Origin: Adiantum capillus-veneris
Lineage: Eukaryota > Streptophyta > Polypodiopsida > Polypodiales > Pteridaceae
DNA length: 64,000 bases
Assembly (NCBI GenBank): GCA_014529385.2
Contig: CM043943.1
Span: 96,870,355-96,934,354, forward strand
Reading direction: 5' to 3'
Shown in pieces: positions 1-11,279 of this stretch. The notes under the pieces were generated by a model, which was given only the letters and a program-made list of their open reading frames with translations, searched no databases and was not told the DNA's origin. Positions within the stretch are counted from its first letter, which is position 1. Every line of letters begins with the position of its first letter. The translations under genes and the position numbers were made by a program.

Positions 1-1230
1 CTTGATGACACATCTCCTTCTCAAAGGAGAATTCAAGAGCCCCCACCGAAGGAACAAGAAAGAAGTGAGTCTCCTGCCACTTGGAGATGGCTCCACGAAG
101 ACGGTGGGATAAACACTCTCCATCACCTCCAAAACAAAGAAGACCATCGCATGTTTATCCACACCATAATTCAAAGAGGGATGACAAAAAGCAAGAGAAG
201 AAAAAGGCAAGAAAGAGAACACCCTCTTCTCCATTTTCTTCATCCTCTTCCTCTTATGAAAGTGATGGTGAAGACAAAGAAGATCATGGGAAGAAAAAGG
301 CGAGGAAAGAGGTCATCCTCTTCTCCATCTTCCTCAAATTATTCACCTTGAAGAAAGTTATGGTGCAACCTTTGAGCCATCAAAAAGAAGATGCCATAGG
401 AAATCCTATGCCGCGTGGAAGAGGTTGTCCAAGCTCAAGAAGTTCAAAGTGGGAGGGAAGAGCATCTCTTTTCTTACCTACGATGGCACCTTTGGTGCTA
501 AAGACAAAGTCTTGGCCTTTATCCAACAATTCAATGCGGCGTTTGGAGATGAGGGCTTCACATAGTCCTTTAAGCTACGCCATGTAGCTATGCACTTTCA
601 AAAGTCCGCCAGACAATGGTGGTCTAGCCTACGGGCCAATGGTGAAGCTCCACAAACTTGGAAAGCTTTAAGAGCTTCCATTATGAAGCAATTTTTGGCC
701 ACTGATGCCAAGACAAAGTACTCACCGAATGGTGAAGCTGGAAGCTCTCTCCCTACGAATCCATTCACAAATATGTAGACAAGTTGTGGGACTTACAACT
801 CAAAGCCGCTGTCTTCAAGAAGTTGGATTTTGGATAGCAAAAGCAACAATTTTGTGCAGGCTTAACTCAAGAAATAGTGGAGTATGTCAACTCCCAAAGT
901 CCACGCACCATATCGGCTGTTATACACCATACTATGGTGGCTTCTCGAATCAATTTTCAAACGGGGGCTAGAAGAAATTCTAAGCCCACGGAAAACAAGG
1001 GTTCCAATGAGCCTAAGGTAAGGACAATGTCCAAAAGTCTCCTAAGGGCAACTCCAACAAAGCTAAAGAGAAGAGAGTTTACAAAGGAAAAAATAAACTC
1101 TCTCCTGAAGAGCTTGAGCGTTATCACAAGGATAACTGCTGTTTCAAGTGCAGTGAGCAAGGGCATGTGTATCCTGCTTGTCCCCAAAAGAACACCCGCC
1201 ATGAGTCTCCTAGAGCTACCTTGGTCGAAA
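1..1230 (+). pseudogene. gag of element A (decayed)
   Basis: Structural polyprotein remains of a Ty3-type element, spread over all three plus frames. A Ser/Arg/Lys-rich N-terminal part (MAPRRRWDKHSPSPPKQRRP, from about 87) is followed by capsid-type text with the landmark FQKSARQWWSSLRANGEAP near 600-660. An intact CCHC zinc knuckle, CFKCSEQGHVYPAC, lies near 1143-1185. Frameshifts occur near 350 and 590, and stops replace sense codons seen in element B, for example in the segment near 835. The knuckle would bind RNA in a live particle. The 5' end (about 98 codons relative to element B) is outside the window. Confidence 0.8.
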
Positions 1231-1905
1231 TCCAAGAGGAGGAAACTCACCACAAAGGATCTCCTCTATGCCATGCTTGGGGAAAGGTAAGAAAACATGA
1301 TGCTTTTATTCTCTTTGACCCTGGTTCTACTCACAATTTCATATCGACACAGTTGGCCACCAAGCTAGGCATACAAGCTTAGGTGATGGGAGATGTCCTA
1401 CCCGCAGATGGTGCTTTCAAGGGGCAAGAAGCTTCAGTCACTCCCTTAATCAAGAAATTGAGGCTCCATGTCCAAAGCTATGTGGACAAAGAGGACTTCT
1501 TTATCTCTCCTCTCAAGCATCAGGATGTAATCCTAGGGGGCACCATGGTTTGATTGCATGGCTGCCAATGTTAAATTCCCTGAAAGGAGAATCTCCTTTA
1601 GGTTCAGGGAAAAATATATGCACATAGATGCCAAGCAAATGGGTAACACCATACTCATTGTACATACACAAGCTTTCAATAAGTCAATAAAGAGCTCTAT
1701 TTCCGTGTACATGATTTTTGTTAAAGACTCTCAAAATGAACCTAATGTTTTAGCAAAAGAAAATATACACAATCAAAAGGAATTAGAGTTATCCAATTTT
1801 CTCAAGGGGTTTCAAGATGTGTTTATTGATGACATCCCTTGTGAGCTACCTCCTAAACGAGGCAATGATGACCATGCAAGTGAACTTCTTCCAGGGAAGT
1901 TCACC
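1230..1905 (+). pseudogene. Retropepsin (aspartic protease) region of element A pol
   Basis: The active-site neighbourhood reads ILFDPGSTHNFIS near 1306-1345, so the usual D-S/T-G triad is D-P-G, as in element B. A linker toward reverse transcriptase follows (PERRISFRFREKYMHIDAK, 1580-1640). The reading frame is interrupted by a TAG after GIQA at about 1380 and by an extra base near the block that reads VILGAPWF in element B, where this copy has an out-of-frame GGGGG run near 1538. The protease would mature Gag-Pol in a live element; this copy cannot make it intact. Confidence 0.7.
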
Positions 1906-2650
1906 GCCTAACAAAACTCCTTATAGAGTTTCTCAAGCTCAACAAGAGGACATTATGCGGCAAGTGCATGAGTTAGTTGAGAAGGGCATGGTTAGGCCTA
2001 GCTCATCTCCATTTTTCTCACCTGTGCTATTAGTGCAAAAGAAAGACGGCACATATCATATGTGTGTTGACTATATAGCACTAAATAGGATCACTATCAA
2101 GAATAGGTTTCCCATTCCACGGGTAGAAGACCTATTTGATAAGCTACAAGGGTCCACCTACTTCAGTAGGATTGACCTAAAAAGTGGCTATCATCAAATA
2201 AAGATGGTTGATCAAGACATTGTAAAGACTACATTTCACACTACGTTTGTTCTTTACGAATACATTGTCATGCCTTTTGGCTTGACCAATGCACTAGCCA
2301 CATTCAATCACTTGATGGAGAAGCTATTCAGGCCTCACTGAACCTTTACTGGAGTGTTCTTTGATGATATCATCATCTACTATAATTCACTAGACAAACA
2401 CAAGCAACATCTCCAGGTAATATTTCAAGTTCTAAGAGAGAATAAACTTTATGTTAATCAAAAGAAAAGTGATTTTTTCTTACAAGAGATTCAATATTTA
2501 GGTCACATTATCTCTCAAGATGGCATCCAAATGGATCCATCAAAGTTAGAGGTAATAAAAGGATGGCCTAAACCAATGAATCTTCATGAACTAAGAAGCA
2601 TTATAGGTATGTGTGCATAATGTAGACGCTTCATAGAAAAGTTCTCACTA
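1905..2650 (+). pseudogene. Reverse transcriptase of element A
   Basis: The palm and fingers are recognisable: [20 protein letters not shown], then [13 protein letters not shown], then MPFGLTNALATF, then the catalytic motif FFDDIIIY at about 2357, then YLGHIISQDGI. These are Ty3-class RT motifs, with FFDD in place of the more common YIDD. A TGA interrupts the chain between the MPFG block and FFDD at about 2339, and a TAA follows GMCA at about 2618. The enzyme would copy genomic RNA into DNA inside the particle. It continues into RNase H without a spacer, as in its relatives. Confidence 0.85.
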
Positions 2651-2689
2651 ATAGCAGGACCATTACATGACCTAACAAAGAAAAACGTT

Positions 2690-3232
2690 AGGTATACATG
2701 GTCTGCCAAGGAGAACAATGCTTTCGAAAATCTTAAAAAAAGGCTTATCTCTCAACCTGTGCTTACAATACCGGATCTCTCAAAACCATTTGAGGTCCAA
2801 TGTGACGCTTGTGGTGATTGCCTTGGAGATGTTTTGCTCCGAAAAGGGCACGCCATAGGCTATGAAAGTCAAAGGCTCGACCTTGTTGAGCAAGCTCTAG
2901 GCATATATGAAAAGGAGTTCCTCGTAGTTCTACATGCCTTAGACTCATGGAAGCACTATTTATTGGGGACTACTTTCATTCTGCGAATGGATCACCAAAG
3001 TCTTAAGTACTTCATGATGCAGACCAAGCTCTCCGACAAACAAATGAGGTGGGAAAATTTTATTTTCCAATTTCATTTTCATATTGCTCACATTGCTGGC
3101 AAGCATAATCAAGTAGCCGATGCACTCTCAAGACGAGCGAGAGTGAATGCGGTTTCCATAGCAACTCACAATGATCTATCTGCTATGATAGATGAGTATT
3201 CTACTGATCCCGATTTTAGATATGTGATTTAG
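2690..3232 (+). pseudogene. RNase H (Ty3 type) of element A
   Basis: The region has the gypsy RNase H landmarks: FEVQCDACGDCLGDVL near 2790, YEKEFLVVLHALDSWKHYL near 2910, FILRMDHQSLKYF near 2975, and HIAGKHNQVADALSR near 3095. A TAG follows FRYVI at 3230, after which the zinc-binding part of integrase begins in another frame. Compared with element B the order and spacing are the same, which supports a common source. It would remove RNA from the RNA:DNA hybrid during replication. Confidence 0.8.
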
Positions 3233-3779
3233 CCCTTGTACCAGGGAAGAAAGAGGAACCATTTACTTTACAAGATGGTTATCTTGTCTATGGCAATAGA
3301 CTATGCGTTACTAACTCAGTTCGTGAGAAAGTAATGTATGAATCTCATGCTCCTCCTTATGCGGGACATAGAGGGATTCAATCTACCTTAAAGAGGATTG
3401 AAACATATTTCTATTGACCTACCATGAAAGCAAACATACAAGAGTATGTTTCTAAATGTGTGGTATGCCAAAAGACGAAGCTTGATAGAGGAAAGCAACG
3501 TGGATTGCTTCAACCTTTGCCAATCCCTAATTCACCATGGGAGAGCATATCCATGGATTTTATCTTTGGATTGCCTAAGTCTATCCATGGGAATATGGCA
3601 ATATGGACGATAGTAGACAGGTTTAGTAAACAAGCTCATTTTATACCTGTCAAAAAGACTATCAAAGCCCATCAAATGGAAACCCTCTTCATTTCACAAA
3701 TCTTCAAGTACCATGGCTTGCCAATGTCCATAGTGTCGGATAGAGATCCTAGAATGACCAGTAATTTCTGGAAGGGTCT
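3233..3779 (+). pseudogene. Integrase of element A, truncated in the core domain
   Basis: The HHCC zinc module is partly visible: AGHRGIQSTLKRIE at about 3363-3405, and the pair C..C in CVVCQKTK at about 3457. The core has FIFGLPKSIHGNMAIWTIVDRF with the first catalytic Asp and GLPMSIVSDRDPRMTSNFW with the second. The chain stops matching its sister copy right after FWKGL at about 3779, so the catalytic Glu, the C-terminal region, the chromodomain and the 3' LTR are all missing. The break lies about 100 bp before the LTR of element C, so deletion or rearrangement accompanied or preceded that insertion. Confidence 0.8.
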
Positions 3780-3875
3780 CTGTGGGATGCATGTCTAAAC
3801 TCACCATCCTATCTTATTGCAATATTAGCAAGAACCACGATTAAGTTGTCAAACCATGGGACAAAGATGACTCAA
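3780..3875. other. Short anonymous spacer between element A break and element C LTR
   Basis: About 96 bp that match neither the sister copy of element A nor the LTR of C. I see no coding signal. Its last five bases, CTCAA, pair with CTCGA right after the other LTR of C at 42116-42120 and are read as a slightly decayed target-site duplication. Confidence 0.5.
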
Positions 3876-4773
3876 TGTTGGCGGATACGCCGCGACGGAC
3901 GTCAGTACAACGAGAACTCACCTAACAAAAATTGTAAGCTAAGGACGAAGCTCGACTGACTATTGACTACTTCCTACAGAGGTCTCTACCCAATGACTAA
4001 CTTACAGCCTACTATTGTGCATAGGAGGAGATTTCCTACAACACTTCCATGAGCCAAATACCCATTAGACGTTCTTGAAACGCTACGAAACTTGAGGGAT
4101 GTCCTATTAACACCATTAGGCCACTCTCCCTAAGGTCCGTGACCCAAAACCCTACCCATAAACACCCAATGCAGATCACGTAGGATGTTTGACAGGTTTT
4201 TGCAGGTCAACTTTTCTGAAAACTAAGGTGCCTAATGTGTAGCTCTACTCAATACGACGCGTGGATATGCAGAAATGCGAAAACAAACACCGTTTGCTTA
4301 CCAAATCCCTAGAAATAGCTCGCGGGTCAATCTCGCAAAGCTGGGCCGTACACGCGTAGTGTGGGTATTGGCGCGTAGCTCTCTCCAGGGGCAACACGTT
4401 GTACTTCTCTGTACTCATTTCCAACCACCAGTGTACGTGTAGCGTTAAGATAAGCTCTCTCTCTCTCTCTCTCTCGTACACAGAATACGCTTCTCACAGA
4501 CACTTCATAGAATCAACAAAGGGGGGGATCTTTTCTTATTAAGGTCAGAATTTGGTATATATACCTTCCAAATATAAAACCTCATGTTCCAAAGTGAAAT
4601 CCTACTTAGTCTAATGGCAAAAATAATATACAAAATTGGAAACTTCTGCAAGCCCCAAGTATTTACAAGTGAAATTACGGGTTTTCTTAATCAGGGAATG
4701 ACTACATAGGATTTCCTTCTTTTATCATTTCGTTAGTCTTCAGTTGAGTGTGGCCGCCCGTCTTCAGCTAACA
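3876..4773 (-). repeat. 3' LTR of element C (898 bp)
   Basis: It starts TGTTGGCGGATACG and ends TCTTCAGCTAACA, matching the LTR at 41162-42115 along its length. Relative to that copy it lacks about 46 bp at 3950, where the longer copy has two flanking CTCGAC words. It contains a CT microsatellite (about 4455-4476) and a G-run near 4520 that is much longer in the sister LTR. A TATATATA stretch near 4554-4562 could be the U3 TATA element. Confidence 0.9.
4551..4565 (-). promoter_or_regulatory. Possible TATA box in LTR of element C
   Basis: The sequence GGTATATATACC is present in both LTR copies (here and near 41896-41908). A/T-rich words of this kind in the U3 part of plant LTRs serve as TATA boxes. 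Placement is by sequence only; no start site can be inferred. Confidence 0.3.
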
Positions 4774-4809
4774 CTCCCCCCCTCCTAGCTCATGTCATCC
4801 CCGACATGA
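4774..4809 (-). promoter_or_regulatory. Polypurine tract of element C with adjacent hairpin
   Basis: On the minus strand a run CTAGGAGGGGGGGAG (4774-4788) directly precedes the 3' LTR, as expected for the plus-strand DNA primer of an LTR element. Just upstream of it on that strand, 4790-4809 forms a small hairpin with stem TCATGTC/GACATGA and loop ATCCCC. A similar hairpin sits next to the tract at 42527-42569. Confidence 0.8.
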
Positions 4810-5257
4810 CAGTAGAGCCGCTGCTTCAGTGGAGGATGTCCCGCATCTTCAAAACGGACTCATACCGTGCATGCTGGGCCATTAATGTTGGGCCGAATAT
4901 ATCTGTGTTGATGGGGAAGAAACCATTGTAGAAGGATTCTTCAAAGGCTTGGGGATGGTATGAGGGCATGAATATTATTGTTTGGTAGAGGGCATGTATC
5001 ACCTCATGTGAAGGTGGAGGAGACAGGTCATAAGCACATCTATAAGTGTCCTAGAAGAAGAATATGTTGTCTGTTGCTTGTCCAGGTTTGAAGACCTCAA
5101 AGGTTGCCAGATGTGTTTTTACATATCTTTCTAAGCATAATGCAAGAGAGGTCAGGCAAGCCAGTGAACAATTTAATGGCACCCGTTAGGGTTTTCACCA
5201 TGTATTGCTCACTCATCTCTTTCCTGCCTTCAAGCCTGGCAGCTTTGGGTAGTTGAG
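4810..5257. other. Non-coding part of element C, 3' region
   Basis: No convincing coding frame. Minus-strand frames here are short and broken, though the text next to 5258 may be the decayed end of the coiled-coil gene. Confidence 0.4.
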
Positions 5258-6745
5258 TCACGTGGGGTGGCTTCTCTTCAGCAGTTCATGTTCCTTCCAT
5301 GTCCGCATACTCGGTAGAGGGCAAAAGCTAAGGTCACCTCTGATCATTTTAGGCTCCTCTATCAAATGTACTAAATAATGTGGGTATTTAGTGAGCCATG
5401 CCTTCCTCCATTTTGGTTGAGAGTCCACAATGAGCTTAGCACCTTCTGGTTTGGTGATGTCTTCATGGTACAGTGGCACTATAGGCTCCTCTTTAATCCT
5501 CTTGTTGAGTGTAGCAGCCTCATATTTTAGAAGAGGATAGGAGAGAGAGGGTTGTAGCCATTCATGTCGAACAACATTTGCATCTAATCTCTGAATGATC
5601 ATGGACATCAATACCCTCTGCTCCCACATCATTGCTTCTTTGGCGGTGTCCTTTATGGCTGCTTCTATTGCTTTCTGTAGATTGTCTTCTTCTTCTTGTG
5701 TCAGATCCCGGAGCTCTTGTAAGGGTCCCACAGGAATGTCCTCTTGTATTGTTGTGTCCATCGGATCTGACACATTCTCTATATCAATTCCTTCCATAGC
5801 AGCCGACCCATGACTTTGTTGAGTTTCTTCACTTGGTTGGCTCTTAAGTTTGTCCAACTGCTTTTGTAAGTTGTCTTTTGATAATAATTGAGCTTGTTCT
5901 GTCACAGCTACTAATAGGTCATTAAGTTCTGCATTGACTCTATCATCTTTCTCTAGCTTCTGCCTTACCTCATCATTCTCTGTCTGCAGTGTCTTTGTGT
6001 CATCTTCTAGTCTTTTCTGAAGCCTATCCAATTCCGCTTTCAATGATTTGTTATCATCTACTAACCTGCCTTGTACCAACATTGATCCCTCTGCTAGCAT
6101 TACTCTTTGACTCTTTTCAAGCATCAACTCTTTTTGAAGTTCTATCATTTGTTCTTCAAACACTTCTTTATCTTGGCTAGTACTAGTTGTAGCTGCAGCT
6201 CTTGCTCTGCCCGGAGACACTCTCAACCTCTAAATCGTTTGATCTTTCACTTTGATTTGATCCTTTAGTTCGATCACCTCATCTTGGCTAGCCTCATGTG
6301 ATATTTCAGCTTTGTCTTTGGCCTCCCTCAAGCTCCCAACCTCTTTTGACTCTTCCGCCAGTTGTAGGGTGAGCCCATCCCTTTCCTTTTCGGCTTCAGT
6401 CAGAGCATTGCTGATTTTTTGGTACTCTTCTTCAGAGTTCATTAGCTTCTGAGTGGTTTCTCGGTTTTGACTTTCTAACTCTTGACATTTCTTCAGTGTT
6501 GCTTCTAGTTTAGCTTGCAGCTGTGCTTGGCTGTGCATTTTCTCTTGACTTTGCTTCTGAAGTGTTTCCACTTCAGCTTTCACCTTTAATTCACTCAACT
6601 TCCGTCCTTCATACTCAATCTCTTTGGCCATTGATCTGGCTCTTAATCCTTGCAGTCTCTGCATCACTTCTTTCCAATATTTGGCTTGTGGTTGCAAATC
6701 CATTGTATCTGTTGCAATCTCCACCTGCAGCAATTGGAACAACAT
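5258..6745 (-). pseudogene. Coiled-coil protein in the env position of element C, C-terminal part
   Basis: Two abutting minus-strand open stretches (6745-6230 and 6226-5258) form one reading direction broken by one stop at about 6230 (TIQ/R region ending KVKDQTI). The product is strongly Glu/Lys/Gln-rich with continuous heptad-like text, for example LRARSMAKEIEYEGRKLSEL and MIELQKELMLEKSQRVMLAE, over more than 250 residues. It then becomes a non-coiled tail containing LLKYEAATLNKRIKEEPIVP. It lies between integrase and the 3' LTR, in the sense orientation of C, where plant Ty3 elements often keep extra or env-like genes. I recognise no family. The N-terminal part is at 7671-8280, separated by an inverted segment. 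Confidence 0.55.
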
Positions 6746-7670
6746 TCACATGGGCAATGAAGACAAGCCGCCCAAGAGAGATAGATTATGTGACATACCT
6801 GTAGTACCACATTGTGAGGATGGGAACCAAGAATCCCACATATATTGCAGCAGGGGAGATGCTCACCACGGTAATATATGAATCTCTAAATGCTAAAGGC
6901 CAGTGGCCTCTTACTCCATCACAGAATGAGTGGTTGCAGCTGACAGAAGACAAGGAAGAGGAGCAACCTACAGCTCCCAGGGTGGCCACCAGACTGAAAA
7001 GAAGGTTAGAGGCAGTAGAGGAAGAAAGCTACCATTCAGATGCCAGCAAAAGAGACTAAATCCCAGAAGGCCGCTCGGCTAGAAAGGATGATGCATAGTT
7101 TCAGAGCCGAAAGAATGCTTAAAGGAGATCTAAGCAAATTATGGAATCCCTCACTTGAGGCCATGTCTGGATCTTCTCGGAGGACTAATAGGGATCACTT
7201 AAAGATTATATAAAGAATTTTGAGATCCTAGATGCGACGGCCGAGAATATTCCAATTATACCTTTTACCGAAGAAGAAGTTGATGATGTGAGGCGGTAGC
7301 TGCTAGAAGAGCAGGAAAGTGTAGAGCGAGAGAGGAAAACAAAGGCTGACCGGGACCTCAAAAAGAAGCAATCATCCCCACCATCAAGCCATGAGTCAGG
7401 TCCTCCACCATCACCACCTCCTCCTAGTCCTCCTCAACCTCTACAGACTGAGGAGTTGATTAAATCTGAGAAGCCGCAAGACTCCAAGAAAGAAGAGGAC
7501 AAAGAGAAAGAGCAGAAGGAAGAGTTTGAACCAAAGCCTAAGAAGCAAGATCCGAAAGCAAAAAACTATAGAATATTCCTGGATCTACTAGCTGCTGGAT
7601 ACACCCGAGAAGAGGCAGCTCATATAGTTGTTCAACTGTCAACCCCTAAACCAGAAGAATACACGTTGAG
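6740..7670 (+). pseudogene. Inverted middle segment of the coiled-coil gene of element C
   Basis: Here the only long open text is on the plus strand while both sides are on the minus strand. It reads FTWAMKTSRPREIDYVTYL, then GEMLTTVIYESLNAKGQWPL, then an acidic/basic region and a Pro-rich stretch, then AAGYTREEAAHIVVQLSTPK. Its ends line up with the ends of the two minus-strand pieces: RPPKYTDEG stops at about 7670 on the minus strand, and VEIATDTMDLQPQ starts at about 6733. Flipping the segment would place it between them as one continuous protein. I infer an inversion of about 0.93 kb inside the gene. Several stops lie in 7060-7300. Confidence 0.55.
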
Positions 7671-8280
7671 CCCTCGTCAGTGTACTTTGGAGGCCTCTTG
7701 GTGCAAATATGGAAATATTGATTGTATAGTTGGCAAATTTTTTCCACCATTGAATCCGCAATATCCTCGAAGGTGTAGTTCTTCTTGGTTCCTTTGTATA
7801 CCTTCACCTCATCTTGCCTCTTGTTGATACTGTCTCCTGCATTAGAGAGGTTCAAGGAACTTGCAACCACCTCTGGCGTGATCACAATCATTCTGTTCTT
7901 TCCTTGCAGATTTGTCACCTTGGCTATGCCATTCTCCTTTATTGTTGTGATGAATTCCCAGACTCTCTGAATGTCAATTCCTGATGGCAAAGCCTCAAAA
8001 TAATTGTGTAAGTCTAAATTTTCCAAGATAAACACTATCTCTGGCCTTCTTTTGAGCTCATTAAGTTCCTGTGGTATCATTGGCAACTCTATGGCATAGC
8101 CCTCTGGGTCTTTGAACATGCCTTGGTATATTTTGAGGCCGTTTGCTTCAAGAAGTTGCTTTGTACCCAAGTGGTAGTGGGCTTTATGGTTCCTGTTGGT
8201 ATTATAAATGGCTCCACCTCATCCAGGTAATCCTTGTTGGTCATTCTTTTCTTCTTTGCTGGTGACTTAGCGGCTGCCAT
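7671..8280 (-). pseudogene. N-terminal part of the env-position gene of element C
   Basis: The minus-strand start at 8280 gives MAAAKSPAKKKRMTNKDYLD, a basic beginning. A one-base shift at about 8165 moves into the second frame, which runs KQLLEANGLKIYQGMFKDPE, then VWEFITTIKENGIAK, then VVASSLNLSNAGDSI, and ends near RPPKYTDEG. The LNLSNAG block recalls the helical domains of plant retroelement ORF1-type proteins, but I cannot name a family. The chain then appears to continue in the inverted segment at 6740-7670 and in the coiled coil at 5258-6745. Confidence 0.5.
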
Positions 8281-8453
8281 GGATTTTGTTGCACTCAGTA
8301 GTCCAAAGTTAGCGTTTTTTTTTTTAACAGATTAGCTAATAAACTGAGTTTTAACTATCCAATTGACTTGAAAATTGAAACATGAGCTCAAGAGGGACTG
8401 AGGATTCCCTGCAAGTGAAAACAGTAGGATTTGTGCTGCAAAATAAGCCTAAA

Positions 8454-9044
8454 GATATCCTACGCATAGTATGTGTTTTTGCTCAGAATTGCATGAAACT
8501 TGTCAGTATGATAGGGCATAGCCTGTGGACCATCACCATGGTCTTAGATTTAAATTTGGATAAGTTTCGAGGGTAGGAAGACCATTTTTGTTGTTTCAAA
8601 GTCTGAAAAGTCCATCTATGGAGCTATGAGGCCAAAAAGTGATCTGTTTGGCTTGAAACTTGGTGGGTGGGCTTGTATGAATGTGATAAAGATGTATGAA
8701 GATAAAAAAATCCACCTGGAGGTCATTTCATGCTTGGAGACATACTACGCGTAGTATGTCTTTTTCATGATTTTGAAGATGTGACGTCACAGTTAGCTTT
8801 GACATGTTATGAAGAGTGTGTGGTTCAAGTTTCACTTGATTTGGATCATTTCTGATAGGTCTATGACCATATCTTGCCTCTATGCTCTGACTTTGCGTTT
8901 TTTGATGTATATGAGGTCAAACTTGGTCCAAATGGAGTGAAACTTGAGGGATAAGATGTAAATGACATGTAGAGGCTGTGTATATGGCTGTATGATGAGT
9001 TGGGTGCCCAAAAGTGGCCTTGAGACATCCTATGCATAGGATGT
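8454..9044. repeat. Array of ~285-bp diverged repeats with palindromic core (array 1)
   Basis: Palindromic words occur at 8454-8476 (imperfect), 8739-8760 (core CATACTACGCGTAGTATG) and 9023-9044 (core CATCCTATGCATAGGATG), spaced 285 and 284 bp. Sequence between cores is only loosely similar but shares phrases around 'gaaacttg...tccaaatggag'. Arrays with the same spacing occur at 39.9-40.2, 51.7-53.6 and 54.4-55.0 kb. Confidence 0.7.
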
Positions 9045-9059
9045 CTCCTGTGCATTTTT

Positions 9060-10638
9060 TAGGAGCAAGTCCTAATACTATGTGCATATGACCTCCCTAA
9101 GTCCCCTTTGTGCCTTATTTCAATTAAAAAATCAAATGGTTAGTTAGAAACTCCCTTCTTGGCTTTCAGAGCCTTAGAGGCGATTTCTGACTCTTGGAGC
9201 GCTTTTCCGCGATGAAATTTCTTGATGATGACCAGCATAGCTTCATGAACCCTTGGGGAACCTTGCCATGTGGTTCTTGTTGGCTTTGGCTTCACCTGAG
9301 CTTCATTTGGCGATTTGTCGCTCTGGAAGCGCCCATGATTGTGTTTGCATGCCCCCGATGATTTGTAGTGGTCTACCACCATAGGACTTGGTTGTTGAAG
9401 GCCTTGGTAAGCCGCTCATGAAGTTTGGTGGCAAACAGAAGTCTCGCTTGGCTAGAGCCAAGTGACGCTTTGCGTTTCCGATGCCGTTTTTGAAGCTTAG
9501 GCCTGCTTTGGGTTGCCTTATGGCCATGTGGCCTATGTAGCCTTGTAGAGCTCGTCGAGAAGCTCCTACCCATGAGTTTTGGTATCATTTGGGTCACTTT
9601 TGCCGGATTTTCCTCTTTGTGGCCTCTTGCAGGGCTTGAGGTGCCAGGGTTTTCTCTCTTGCTTTCTTGCCTCCTTTGGGTATCCAATATTGGTCTCCTA
9701 GGCTAGGGTAAAACCCCTATAAAGTCTTGTTGGTATTGGGTTAGCCGTTAGGTGGCTACCTATGCTCATAGGCCTCTACCCTGCAAACTCCATTGGAGTT
9801 CTATGCTAGTCTTGGCGACAAAACATCAAATATACACGAAGAGCATAAGGTGTTGAGCCTAGCTCTCGTATCTAGTGGCCGTTGGGTGCCTGTGCGTGGC
9901 ATATCAACTGCTAGAAGTCTTGTGTGCTCTAGGTGGCTAGAGCTCTCTCTCACAAGTGAAATAGTAGAAATGAGCTCTAAGTGGAGTGAAAAAATCTTAT
10001 AATGGAGGTCCCCAAACCATTTTTCATGAAATTTGACATGTGCTCCTAACTTTTTGTGAAACGCGGTTTAGGCTCAAAAAGTTCCCCATTTGGACTCCGT
10101 TTGCCCAATTTTTTGAGAATTTTGACGATTCGGCCAAAATCTGGCCACAACATGCCTCCCGCTTCATTCTCATAATTGCACCCACACTGTACCCTCGGTT
10201 GTGTTATAGTCACTGATCATCCCCATCTTTTTTGTTTTTCATTACGTTCGCATTTCACCTGCTTTTTGTATTTGAAGTTTTCCTACCAATAATTAGTAAA
10301 AGTAAAAGGAAAATAGCAAACTCAACCCAGAAAAACCCCAAAAATCAAAATAAATCAAAAAACTTCACCCCGACACACTATGTACACTCACATGTAATTT
10401 TTATGGCCGGATTTCTCCGTTTTACCAATATTTTGCCTGAAAACTGGCTATTTTTACTTATATACACACACCTATAGGCCTCAATTTGGAGTTTGGCCTC
10501 ATATATTTGTAGACTAATGTTGTATAAGGGCATATGTAGTTAGGTTAGTCAAAAATTTTTTATAATCAAACGTAAACCCCTCAAAAATAGTCAAAACATG
10601 TCCTTTTTGTTGCTTTTTACAGTCATCGGGTTCGCATT
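9060..10638. other. Gene-free part of element C
   Basis: No supported gene. Basic minus-strand frames at 9140-9690 have no recognisable domain and overlap one another. The rest is A/T-rich without a usable frame. Confidence 0.4.
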
Positions 10639-10690
10639 GAGAATGCCTCCCCCCTCCTAATCGGAGTCCTCCCGGACGACAAGGTATCGC
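10639..10690 (-). promoter_or_regulatory. Second polypurine-tract-like site inside element C
   Basis: On the minus strand the text GATTAGGAGGGGGGAGGCA (about 10644-10662) resembles the polypurine tract at 4774, and a small GTCC/GGAC hairpin lies on its upstream side near 10668-10679. No LTR with TG...CA ends could be recognised beside it. It may be an internal second polypurine tract or the end of another decayed element. Confidence 0.4.
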
Positions 10691-11279
10691 CTCGGGGTAT
10701 GTGCAATGCATGGGTTAAAATCATGCTAAATGCGTAGCCTTGTAACGTGGCCCTACCTGATGCATACTCAGTCAATGCATGGTAAAATTAATGCGGTGCG
10801 AGAGCAGGGAATAAGCAAGATGCTTATTGGCATTCGACATCGAGGTTTCCTGTTTGTTCCTGGTTTGGTTGGTAGATTTTCTTTGCAATTAAAATTTGTA
10901 ATTCTGCCGCTCGTTGTTTGATCGTCTTCTTTGTGAAAGTGGCTTGGTTTGCCGCTATTGTAGATATGGCCGTTGTGGTCTCCGTGGATGGGAGTGTCGT
11001 GTTCGATGTGGCCATAATATTTTTCTCTTTTGATTACCATTTTTAGCTTTGATTTGGAGGCATTTGTAGATTTATGGCCTCTTTTGTGGTCGTTATTGTT
11101 GTTCTTTTGATCGGCACCCATATAGATCGGTTTGCCGATGTCCGATTTAGTGATTGTCTAGCTGCTGGTGTTGCTTGTACTGAAGGGAGTTCCTGTAGAG
11201 TTGCTTTGGGGATCCAAATGTGTGTCTCATCTAAGCATGTTTTTCGGTATCCTTATCAAAAGAACAACAATAACGACCA
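10691..11279. other. Unassigned sequence at the left edge of element B
   Basis: A minus-strand frame at 10768-11121 encodes an Asn/His/Lys-rich product without recognisable domain; I do not call it a gene. The segment ends at the truncated LTR of element B. Confidence 0.35.

Larger units (their letters stand above)
1..3779 (+). mobile_element. Element A: truncated Ty3/gypsy chromovirus-type retrotransposon
   Basis: A plus-strand gag-PR-RT-RNase H-integrase series with many in-frame stops and frameshifts. It starts before the window and stops abruptly inside the integrase core at about 3779. It is the same family as element B, which lies in the opposite orientation at 11280-19929: position 1 here corresponds to about 17640 there, and the match runs to the residues NFWKGL of integrase, after which the two diverge. 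No LTR of this copy is in the window. The order PR-RT-RH-IN places it in Ty3/gypsy; the chromodomain seen in element B indicates the chromovirus branch, though that part is missing here. Confidence 0.9.

Noticed and set aside
957-1253. Minus-strand frame in element A encoding a hydrophobic protein
   Set aside because: Antisense shadow of gag; the same shadow appears in element B at 16378-16674.
9140-9690. Arg/Lys-rich minus-strand frames that look like a nucleic-acid-binding protein
   Set aside because: Three overlapping frames of similar composition, no recognisable motif, no splice-linked partner.
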